Shown piece after piece: positions 17,184 to 24,917 of a stretch of 46,877 bases of DNA (positions are counted from its first letter, which is position 1; each line of letters opens with the position of its first letter). The notes beneath the pieces are model-generated. The model was not told the DNA's origin. It was given only the letters and a program-made list of their open reading frames with translations, and did not search any database. This DNA comes from Planctomycetaceae bacterium (lineage in GTDB: Bacteria; Planctomycetota; Planctomycetia; Pirellulales; Pirellulaceae): contig JAHEJI010000017.1 in assembly GCA_024638965.1 (NCBI GenBank), forward strand, positions 1-46,877, in the 5' to 3' direction. Both the position numbers and the translations under genes were made by a program.

Positions 17184-18287
17184 ATGCCTGTTTCGAAGCT
17201 ACGTCGTCAGATCGCCTGCAATGCCGCCCGGCTCATGTATGAGCGGCAGGAATCTGAGTATTATCGCGCCAAGATGAAAGCCGCACGCCGGATTTGTCGA
17301 GGCTGGGTCAAACCTCGTGATCTCCCCAGCAACGCCGAGATTCGTGACGAGATTCAAAACCTCGCACGGATTCATGAAGGCGAATCGCGCAAAGTTCGCC
17401 TGATGGAAATGCGACTGGAAGCGTTGCGGATGATGAAATTACTGGAACGATTCAAGCCGCGTTTGATTGGGAGCGTATTGACGGGACACATTCGCAAGGG
17501 CTCCGACATCGACCTGCATTTATTCTCGGACAATATCCATTCGGTTACGGGTGAACTCGATTTTCATGGAATCCAATACGAGACTGAACGTAAACACGTC
17601 GTCAAGAATGGTGAGCCTCAAGTTTTTCGCCATATTCACATTCAAGACCGATTTGAGTTTGAGCTCACCGTCTACCCGGAAAACAAAAATACTTACGCTT
17701 TCAAGAGTTCCATCACTGGAAAGGCAATCGAGAAAACAAGTGTCGCGCAGCTGGAACAGTTCTTGCTCAAGGAGTATCCCGACATTGATCTGGAAGATGC
17801 GTTGACCGGGGTCGAAGATAAGATCGATCGGTTTGCTCTATTCTACTCGCTGTTGCTGCCATTGGAGAATGTGAAACAGTCTCTGAAATATCATCCCGAG
17901 GGTGACGTTTTGTACCATAGCCTGCAGGTTTATGATCTTGCCTGCGATCAATTACCGTACGACGAAGAGTTTTTGCTCGCGGCATTATTGCACGACGTCG
18001 GCAAAGGGATTGAACCAGTTGATCACGTGGCCGCGGGGCTGGATGCGATCTCTGATCATATCACTGAGCGAACGGCCTGGCTGATCGAGAATCACATGCT
18101 CGTTCACAAAATTCAAAATGGGACGATCGGCGCGAGGGCCCACCGGAGGCTTCGGGCCAACGAAAGCTATGAAGAACTTCTGTTGCTGGGCGAATGTGAC
18201 CGAGACGGAAGGCAAGTCGGTGTCGTCACAACCGACCTGGAAGATGCCTTGGGCTACATTCGCCACATCGGTTCAACTTTTGGCTAA
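17184..18287 (+). CDS. Nucleotidyltransferase-HD domain fusion protein
   Basis: A 367-residue cytoplasmic protein with three parts. Residues 1-90 are basic and helical. Residues about 90-190 form a Pol-beta-type nucleotidyltransferase domain: the GS pair in LIGSVLTGHIRKGSDIDLHLF and Asp108/Asp110 are present, with a possible third acid in FEFELTV. Residues about 225-345 form an HD phosphohydrolase domain with His245, the HD pair 270-271 (LLAALLHDVGKG) and a following HVAAG. The order recalls GlnD, CCA-adding and poly(A)-polymerase proteins, but the sequence fits none of them. The ATG at 17184 is preferred to a TTG at 17124; no Shine-Dalgarno is visible for either. Substrates unknown. Confidence 0.75.
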   Translation: MPVSKLRRQIACNAARLMYERQESEYYRAKMKAARRICRGWVKPRDLPSNAEIRDEIQNLARIHEGESRKVRLMEMRLEALRMMKLLERFKPRLIGSVLTGHIRKGSDIDLHLFSDNIHSVTGELDFHGIQYETERKHVVKNGEPQVFRHIHIQDRFEFELTVYPENKNTYAFKSSITGKAIEKTSVAQLEQFLLKEYPDIDLEDALTGVEDKIDRFALFYSLLLPLENVKQSLKYHPEGDVLYHSLQVYDLACDQLPYDEEFLLAALLHDVGKGIEPVDHVAAGLDAISDHITERTAWLIENHMLVHKIQNGTIGARAHRRLRANESYEELLLLGECDRDGRQVGVVTTDLEDALGYIRHIGSTFG

Positions 18288-18483
18288 TTCCCGAGGTTCT
18301 CGTGGGAAATCCCTTCGTTAATTCCCTTCGATCCAGGATTTAATGGATTAATTTGCTTGCTGGCGAACTTGCCGATTTAGTTCGATACCTTCCGGAATTA
18401 TCCGGGTTGAATGACCGGCAATAAGCTCACCATGTCTTCTCGGTTAACTGAAGACAAGCAACCAATTTGGGGAGGGAGTATCG

Positions 18484-19866
18484 ATGAAAGCTTTGTATCA
18501 ATTTAAGTTATTAGTTGTCGGGTTGGCATTTACTGTCTTTAACTCGACATCCGTAGTGGCTCAGGATTGGCCGCAATGGCGAGGTCCCAACCGGGATGCT
18601 GTCGCGGCAAGTTTCAAAACGCCCGACAGTTGGCCGAAGAGCCTTTCCAAAAAGTGGAGCGTGAATGTTGGTGATGGCGTCTCATCGCCTTCGACCAAAG
18701 ATGGCAAAGTCTACGTGATCGCACTTCAAGATGGAAATGAGGTCATGCGATGTCTCGAAGCAAACACAGGCAAAGAAATTTGGAAAGACAGTTATCCTGC
18801 CAAGGCCGCGTCTGGTCCGGCGTCGAGTTTTCCAGGAACACGCGCTTCACCGGCTGTGGCCGATGATAAAGTCGTAGCATTTGGAGTGGACGGCACGATC
18901 TCCTGTTGGAACGTTTCGGATGGAAAACTTGCCTGGCGGAACGACAATTTCAAGGGTCAAGTTCCCAGGTTTTCGACTTCCAGTTCTCCGCTGATTGCTG
19001 ACGAAACCTGTCTGGTGGAAATTGGGAGCGATCGAAGCGGCGGCATTGTGGCCTTTGATTTGGATTCAGGCGACGAGAAATGGAAATGGACCGGGGATGG
19101 TGCATCGTATGGTTCTCCCGTATTGATGTCGGTTGACGACACCAAAGTCGTCGTCGCACCCACAGCTGGGCGTTTGGTGGTGCTTGATTTGTCTTCTGGG
19201 GATGAGCTTTGGGAAATGGAGTACCGACAGGGACGCTACAACGCCGCGACCCCCGTGGTTGATGGTCAAACTGTCATCTTTGCCGGTCCCGAACGAGGTT
19301 TGACGGCAATCGAATTCAGTAAGAGTGATGGAAAATTGAGTGGTAAGGAAAAATGGCGAAATGAGGACACCAACGCAACCTTGATGTTTAATTCTCCAGT
19401 TCTGGCAGAGGGAATGTTGTTCGGCCTCTCTAGCGCAAACAACCTGTTTTGCGTAAATGCAGCAAACGGAGAAACGACCTGGAGCAATCCAATCAGTGGT
19501 CAAACTGCAGATCGATCGGCAGGTGGGCAACAGCAAGCCCGAGGCGCAGATCGGGGAGAACGGGGAGAACGAGGTGATCGTGGACGGAGTGGAGAAGGCG
19601 GACAGGAAAGACGTCGAGGTGGCAGACGCGGAGGTCGAGGAGGTGGAAGCCGCGGAGGTTACGGCTCCATCGTTAGCGCTGGTTCGGTTCTGTTTGGCCT
19701 GACTCCAACTAGCGAACTCGTCGTTTACGAAGCGGATCGAGCCGGCTTCAAAGAGCTGGCGAGGTATAAAGTTTCGGAAACGCCGACTTATGCCTATCCG
19801 GTTCTGGCGACTGACGGAATCTATATCAAGGACAAAGATTCGCTAGCCCTGTGGTTTCTTGAATAA
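18484..19866 (+). CDS. Secreted PQQ-like beta-propeller protein with Arg/Gly-rich insert
   Basis: A 460-residue exported protein: signal peptide 1-27 (cleavage after VVAQ), then DWPQWRGPNRDAV, the opening typical of planctomycete PQQ-repeat proteins. Several propeller blades follow with the W/A-x-D/N pattern (LEANTGKEIWKDSY, WNVSDGKLAWR, FDLDSGDEKWKW, LDLSSGDELWEMEY, VNAANGETTW). Between the last blades, about residues 343-395, sits a low-complexity tract of Arg, Gly, Glu and Gln. The propeller resembles BamB or quinoprotein dehydrogenases, but no catalytic signature was found; a binding or scaffold role is more likely. GGAGG at 18471-18475 is a strong ribosome binding site. Confidence 0.8.
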   Translation: MKALYQFKLLVVGLAFTVFNSTSVVAQDWPQWRGPNRDAVAASFKTPDSWPKSLSKKWSVNVGDGVSSPSTKDGKVYVIALQDGNEVMRCLEANTGKEIWKDSYPAKAASGPASSFPGTRASPAVADDKVVAFGVDGTISCWNVSDGKLAWRNDNFKGQVPRFSTSSSPLIADETCLVEIGSDRSGGIVAFDLDSGDEKWKWTGDGASYGSPVLMSVDDTKVVVAPTAGRLVVLDLSSGDELWEMEYRQGRYNAATPVVDGQTVIFAGPERGLTAIEFSKSDGKLSGKEKWRNEDTNATLMFNSPVLAEGMLFGLSSANNLFCVNAANGETTWSNPISGQTADRSAGGQQQARGADRGERGERGDRGRSGEGGQERRRGGRRGGRGGGSRGGYGSIVSAGSVLFGLTPTSELVVYEADRAGFKELARYKVSETPTYAYPVLATDGIYIKDKDSLALWFLE

Positions 19867-19878
19867 TTCAATTCGGCT

Positions 19879-19912
19879 CGTCTTGCGCAATTGATTGCGC
19901 AAGACGCCGTTT
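19879..19912 (+). terminator. Intrinsic terminator after the PQQ protein gene
   Basis: CGTCTTGCGCAAT (19879-19891) and ATTGCGCAAGACG (19894-19906) form a perfect 13-bp stem, extended by CGG/CCG across a small bulge and followed by TTTAATT. It lies 12 bases after the stop codon. Confidence 0.7.
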
Positions 19913-20378
19913 AATTCAAAATCAAAGTTGTCGCTAATCCCGTCAAGTTTCGCCACAAGAGCAGCCGACTCGGATTGGAGTTACCTAACCAGCTTGTCGT
20001 GCGAGTCTCAACGGCGGGAGAAGTTCTTGAAGTTCTGCGATAAGCGGTAGATCCTGGTTGGTTAATATTCTGTTTCGGCTGTGATCCTGATTTCGAATTC
20101 TACCCAGTCATGGCCCAACCCTGTTCTCGCTTTCAATCTGCGAAATGGGATAACTCTGGCCCATCGGGAAAATGGTCAGAAGACTTTCTCAAATAATTCC
20201 GTCAATTTTTGAATATAAATGAAAACAAAGTGACCCCAAGGTGGTTCTGAATTGATCGAATCTGCATTGGTTCGAACCTGGTTTTCAGTCCAAGAATACT
20301 ACCAGCCTTTGGAGGGGAAAAAAGTTCTCAAAACCAGGCCGTTCATCAAACAAACAAGTTCACAAACGGAGCAAAATT
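19913..20378. other. Intergenic stretch without recognised content
   Basis: About 460 bases between the propeller gene and the next secreted protein. I see no credible gene, no strong palindrome and no convincing promoter, although the AT-rich part near 20195-20230 (TTTTTGAATATAAATG) may hold the promoter of the downstream gene. Confidence 0.4.
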
Positions 20379-21206
20379 ATGAGAAAAATCACAATTCTGA
20401 GTGTGTTGGTTGCAATGATGGCCATGTTGTTTGGCCAGATTGCGTCGGCTCAGGACGGCGAACAACCGCGAAACCGCGGGCAACGAGGTGCCGCTCAGCA
20501 AGAACAGCAGGGCCGAGGCCAACGAGGAGCGCAACGCGGTGGGCTACGTGGCGGTCGAGGCATTTCAATGATCGGGCTGGTTGCGATTGAATCAGTTCAA
20601 TCAGAGATTGAAATGGTGGACGATCAAGTCAAGGAATTTGAGGCCCTCCTAGAGAAACTACGAAGCGATCGGGGTACACAGACTCGGGGCGGTCAAACCG
20701 ACGATGAAAACAGCGAAGACATGACCGAAGAGGAAATTCAAGAGCAACGTGAAGAACGTCGCACCCGGGCAACGGCTCAGGCGGCCGCGAACGAAAAAAC
20801 GGCCGTCAAAGGCTTGAAGAATATCCTTCTCGATCATCAATACGCGCGGCTTCATGAAATCTACGTGCAAGCACTCGGCATCGCAGCCTTGCAGGATGAA
20901 ACGATTGCCAAGGAATTGATGATTACCGAAAAGCAAAAAACGGCGATGCAGGAAGCCAGTGACAAAGCGCGGGAAGCCGCCATGGAAGAATTTGGCAAAC
21001 TGCGCGAAAGTGGTGATCGCGAGGCCATTCAAAAAAGAATGTCGGAAATCCGCAATGAAACGGAATCCAAAGTACTCGGCGTCCTAACAGCCAAGCAAAA
21101 GGCCAGCTTCGAAGAAATGAAAGGTGAGGCTTTTGAAATCCCTGCCGAAGCACTGCGCGGTCAGCGTCGCGGCCGTCGAGGCGGCGGTCAGCGTGGCGGC
21201 AACTAA
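20379..21206 (+). CDS. Secreted Arg/Gly/Gln-rich helical protein, possibly Spy/LTXXQ-like
   Basis: Exported protein of 275 residues. Signal peptide 1-24 ends in IASA. Residues about 28-62 and the last 15 are rich in Arg, Gly and Gln. The middle is a charged helical region, including EEEIQEQREERR and the segment LTAKQKASFEEMKGEAFE near the C-terminus, which resembles the LT-x-x-Q/ EQ-x-x-F repeats of periplasmic Spy/CpxP-type proteins. Function is unknown; envelope stress chaperone is a guess from that motif. A weak hairpin terminator follows at 21296. Confidence 0.65.
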   Translation: MRKITILSVLVAMMAMLFGQIASAQDGEQPRNRGQRGAAQQEQQGRGQRGAQRGGLRGGRGISMIGLVAIESVQSEIEMVDDQVKEFEALLEKLRSDRGTQTRGGQTDDENSEDMTEEEIQEQREERRTRATAQAAANEKTAVKGLKNILLDHQYARLHEIYVQALGIAALQDETIAKELMITEKQKTAMQEASDKAREAAMEEFGKLRESGDREAIQKRMSEIRNETESKVLGVLTAKQKASFEEMKGEAFEIPAEALRGQRRGRRGGGQRGGN

Positions 21207-21295
21207 ACGTTGATGGCGACGGGCGACCAATAGCTTTCGTTGCATGTGCGACAACACCCTATTGAGCCAAGCAACCAAAGACACTGGCGTAAGTA

Positions 21296-21325
21296 GAGGC
21301 TGTGGTTGATTCCACAGTCTCTTTC
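21296..21325 (+). terminator. Probable terminator after the Arg/Gly-rich protein gene
   Basis: GAGGCTGTGG (21296-21305) pairs with CCACAGTCTC (21312-21321), one G-T wobble, loop of 6, followed by TTTCGTT. The T-run is short. Confidence 0.5.
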
Positions 21326-21449
21326 GTTGACTTCAAATGCCTCGGCAAATTGAGCTCCAAGTCGACACTCTCTGCAAATTATCCGCCTGATGATCCTCGC
21401 CTAACGGTCAAGGTTTGCCTGTACCGAGAAGAAAGAAATCGGCTTTTCG

Positions 21450-22754
21450 TTATTCGTGCCGTAGCGCTTCGATTGGATCCATTGAGGCGGCACGTTGAGC
21501 CGGATACCACCCAAACACAATTCCGATGCCAACCGAAATTCCAAAAGATAACAAAATCGACCACAGGCTAATGACCGTGTCGAGTTCAGTCACCAGACTC
21601 ACGCTGGCGGCGATTGTTATTCCCAGAACGATACCCAATAGTCCGCCTGCGGAACTTAACAGCATCGTTTCCATCAAGAACTGAATGGAAATGGCTTTTT
21701 TGGTCGCACCCAGCGCGCGACGAATACCGATTTCTTTGGTTCGTTCGGTCACGCTGGCCAACATGATGTTCATAATCCCGATTCCACCGACCAGCAATGA
21801 GATCCCGGCGATCGATCCCAAAACAATATTCCACATTCGTTTTTCTTCATTAGCTTGAGCAAGCAATTCCAAAGGGACTTGAATCTTGAAATCCTCTGCT
21901 TCCGGATGTGCGCGGAGTAAAAGCTGCCGGGCCATTTCTGCCGTTTGGCTGACAAACTGCTCCTCAATGACGGTCAGTGTGATTTCGCTCAACTCGGTTT
22001 GTTCAAAACTTCGACTCCCGGTTGCGCGAATCTCTTGTAATTCGCCTAATCGTCTTTGAACGCACGTGATTGGGACATAGATGTCGTCATTCAGGTCTTT
22101 TTGACCGACGGCTCCTGGAGTATCGTTTCCACTATCCTGGGACCTCAAAACTCCGACAACACGATAAACATCATTTCCAATAAGAATGTGTTGGCCAATT
22201 GGGTCAACAAACTGAAACAAACGTTGTGCGGATCCTGCGCCCAAAACAGCGACGTTCCATGCATTGGTAATGTCGACGGCAGTCACGAATCGACCGCGCC
22301 CGACTTGCAGGTTCTTAAGTTTCAGAAATTCAGAAGTGGTACCCAGCACACGGGCGTTTTGAATTCGTCGTTGTTGGCGAGACGCTTCGCTGTTGACCAA
22401 TGCAACAGGTACTGCACGAGAAATTGTCGGAAGTGTCGACTTAAGTCGGTCCAGGTCCCCGTGTTTTAAGCCATAACTAAGAACACTGGCTCTTGTTTCT
22501 TCGGTTGAATATTCGTTGGATACATTAGTGACCGCGCCTACTTCTTCTCGATTCGGTTTGACGCTACGGATGATGACGTTGTTTGCCCCGAGGTTTCGGA
22601 TCCGTTCGAGGGCTTCCTTCTTGGAGCCCTCGCCAACGGCCAACATTGCAATCACGGACCCGACACCCAAGATCACACCTAGCAGTGTAAGCAGACTACG
22701 AAGCTTGTGAAGCAACAGGTTTTTGACACCGACTTTTAGCGTATTCCAAGTCAT
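21450..22754 (-). CDS. ABC transporter permease, MacB/FtsX type (permease only)
   Basis: A 434-residue inner-membrane protein: N-terminal helix (LTLLGVILGVGSVIAMLAVGE, about 21-41), a large periplasmic MacB_PCD-like domain (about 45-300) and the FtsX-domain block of three C-terminal helices (IVLGSIAGISLLVGGIGIMN, then the RALGATKKAI coupling segment, and two more). Such permeases use a separate or fused ABC ATPase to drive lipoprotein or peptide export. Here no Walker motif is present and no ATPase gene is adjacent. It follows the adaptor gene by 17 bases and is probably translated from the same mRNA. Confidence 0.88.
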   Translation of the reverse strand: MTWNTLKVGVKNLLLHKLRSLLTLLGVILGVGSVIAMLAVGEGSKKEALERIRNLGANNVIIRSVKPNREEVGAVTNVSNEYSTEETRASVLSYGLKHGDLDRLKSTLPTISRAVPVALVNSEASRQQRRIQNARVLGTTSEFLKLKNLQVGRGRFVTAVDITNAWNVAVLGAGSAQRLFQFVDPIGQHILIGNDVYRVVGVLRSQDSGNDTPGAVGQKDLNDDIYVPITCVQRRLGELQEIRATGSRSFEQTELSEITLTVIEEQFVSQTAEMARQLLLRAHPEAEDFKIQVPLELLAQANEEKRMWNIVLGSIAGISLLVGGIGIMNIMLASVTERTKEIGIRRALGATKKAISIQFLMETMLLSSAGGLLGIVLGITIAASVSLVTELDTVISLWSILLSFGISVGIGIVFGWYPAQRAASMDPIEALRHE

Positions 22755-22771
22755 TTCTGTGGGGCCAACGT

Positions 22772-24559
22772 TTAAGTTCCGGAATTAGAAGAGTCTGACG
22801 TTCTTTCCCTGCGGCGAGATTCGCGTCCCTGGCGTTGACCGTTTTCACCCCGATCGCTTTCGCCTGGATCGCGTTGGCCTACACTCGCTTGACGCGCTCG
22901 CTGTTGGCGCTGATCGCTTTCGCCGTCATCGCCTCGAACCTGACGTCCCTGGCGGGAATCGCTCTCTCCTCGTTCGGGTTCTTCCTTATCTGAAATGGCC
23001 GTTACAGGTTGGATCGCGTCCACGCCTGCCTCGGGAGATATCGATTTTTGCTCGCGATTTTCAAGACTTGCGATGGCCAAAGGGTTTAGCACAGCCCGGT
23101 CACCGTCCTGAATTCCTTTCGTCACCTGAACGAATTTATCGTTGTTACGCCCCAATTCAACGTCGCGGCGTTCGATTCCATTTTCATTATCGACATAGCA
23201 CCAGGTTTCTCCATCGATCTGCACGATCGCCTGAACTGGCAGGCTAAGAACGTCTTTTAATCGGTCGACGTGAATTTCGGAAACCGCCGTCATCCCCGGT
23301 TTCAATTTCTCGACTTCAACCGGTATGTTAATGACGCATTCGTAGGTCTTCACGCCGTTGGAATTGCTGCTTGGCACAACTGCGACTCGTTCAACGATTC
23401 CTTGATAGGGTTCGTTTGGAAACGCGTCAATTCGCAGAGTGACTGGTAGCCCACGACGAACCTGATCCAAAACTGCTTCGTGAATTTGGGTTCGTACCCG
23501 CATTCTCGAAAGATCGGGAAGGGTCAATAATTCCTGGCGGCTTCTAACAGACTGGCCAACCGCAACCGTCGTGTTGCCTTGCTCGTCTTGGGCATAAACT
23601 ACCATACCTGCGTGAGGTGCTCGAATCGTGCAATATTCAAGTTGCCTTTGGTATTGGGCGATCCTTGCTTCCTGACGTTGGACTCGTTCTTTCGCTTCAA
23701 ACAACTGTGCTTCAACCTGTGCCAGTTCCGATGCGTTGGTCACTCTGACCTGCTGTAAGTTTCGTTCGGCAGTTGCAACTTCCCCGTCCAGCTTCATTAG
23801 CTCCATCTGTTTTTGGTAGGTTTCCAATTGTTGTTTTGTCGCATCGTGATTCGCGAGCCTGTTAACCGCGGCTGCCAAAGCAGCCTCAGATTTCATGAAC
23901 GCATAACGGCTTTGCTCGAGATCGCTTTTACCCTTGTACCCGAGGCGAAACAGCTGTTCAATTCCGTCCCTTTCAGTCTCCTGAAGCTTGAGTGCCGCCT
24001 GAGCCTCGAGAATCGAGTTCCGAGACTCATCGATTTGCCGTTCAATTTCACTTAGCGAAAGTTTGAAGGAACCGCTTTGTTCATCGACATACATCTTGCG
24101 ATTTAGTTCTGCCAGTTTCAGAGCAAGTTCTGCCTCTGCGATAGCGGTCAAATTTTGCGTTTCTCGATTCTCTTTCCGCGCTTGCGCCTGCGTCAACGTC
24201 GAGCGATCGCTTTGCAATTCTAGCGACTCAGATTCAAGTAGATCTCGGATTTGGACAGAATCGAGCTCGATTAACAAATCGCCTTGTTTAACAACACTCC
24301 CATTCGGAACAATTGAAAGGATAGTTGTACCGGTCAATCCGCTGCGGCGGTCATAGGTTTCCACCCGACACCGGATCGATGTTTGTTCTTGACTCTCGAG
24401 ATAACCTCGCTCGGTGATCACGATTGGCAAGTCAGCACTTGTGACGTCGTAATAGACTAGCTGCGGCTTGGTTGAGCCCAAACCGCCCCAAAATGAATTG
24501 GAAAATACGCCCAAAACACCGATTAGGCAAACAGCCGAAATTACCAGGATCAACTTCAT
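22772..24559 (-). CDS. Efflux adaptor / membrane fusion protein (MacA/HlyD-like) with low-complexity tail
   Basis: A 595-residue periplasmic adaptor. Residues 1-25 contain an N-terminal hydrophobic anchor (MKLILVISAVCLIGVLGVF). A lipoyl half-domain, a long coiled-coil hairpin (about residues 110-310), the second lipoyl half (YCTIRAPHAGMVVYAQDEQG), and beta-barrel domains follow. The last 75 or so residues are a hydrophilic tract of Arg, Gly, Glu, Gln, Ser and Asp, not part of the adaptor fold. The ATG at 24559 is preferred over one at 24634 because the membrane anchor begins there. Pairs with the downstream permease and the divergent TolC protein. Confidence 0.85.
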   Translation of the reverse strand: MKLILVISAVCLIGVLGVFSNSFWGGLGSTKPQLVYYDVTSADLPIVITERGYLESQEQTSIRCRVETYDRRSGLTGTTILSIVPNGSVVKQGDLLIELDSVQIRDLLESESLELQSDRSTLTQAQARKENRETQNLTAIAEAELALKLAELNRKMYVDEQSGSFKLSLSEIERQIDESRNSILEAQAALKLQETERDGIEQLFRLGYKGKSDLEQSRYAFMKSEAALAAAVNRLANHDATKQQLETYQKQMELMKLDGEVATAERNLQQVRVTNASELAQVEAQLFEAKERVQRQEARIAQYQRQLEYCTIRAPHAGMVVYAQDEQGNTTVAVGQSVRSRQELLTLPDLSRMRVRTQIHEAVLDQVRRGLPVTLRIDAFPNEPYQGIVERVAVVPSSNSNGVKTYECVINIPVEVEKLKPGMTAVSEIHVDRLKDVLSLPVQAIVQIDGETWCYVDNENGIERRDVELGRNNDKFVQVTKGIQDGDRAVLNPLAIASLENREQKSISPEAGVDAIQPVTAISDKEEPERGESDSRQGRQVRGDDGESDQRQQRARQASVGQRDPGESDRGENGQRQGRESRRRERTSDSSNSGT

Positions 24560-24726
24560 TTCATTCTCTACAAACCGATGTGAGAAACCGCGTAGCGACA
24601 AGATCGTCGCGAACCCCAAGCGTTCACGGACCACGCCGCTCGTATTAAACTGCTATTTTACCGCAAAGTATCGAAATTAATTTCCATATTCGCTATCGGC
24701 TCGATCTAAAGGGGATTTTCGCGCCA

Positions 24727-24756
24727 TTGACTTCGATTTGTCAAATCAGAAGTAAT
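24727..24756 (+). promoter_or_regulatory. Putative promoter with 13-bp palindrome before the TolC gene
   Basis: TTGACT (24727-24732) and AGTAAT (24751-24756) are 18 bases apart. The spacer includes GATTTG-t-CAAATC (24735-24747), a perfect short palindrome that could be an operator shared with the divergent adaptor gene. Nothing else is clear in the 24560-24917 gap. Confidence 0.3.
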
Positions 24757-24917
24757 GCTTACCCATCGAGGGTTAAATTGTGCGGCTGGCACGGGTTGTC
24801 CGGCTTACAACATTTGCACCTCAAAATGTGGCCTCATATTGACCGAAAAAATCGGACAAACCATTAAAAACCAACCGATTATTTCAGATGGTACTACCCA
24901 CTTAATCCTGAAAACAT

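Noticed and set aside
18484..19866. Quinoprotein alcohol dehydrogenase
   Set aside because: Only the propeller repeats fit; the catalytic Asp/Cys features and the length of about 600 residues are absent.
20262..20290. Possible tRNA, from the T-loop-like GGTTCGAACC
   Set aside because: No acceptor stem, D-arm or anticodon arm can be drawn around it.
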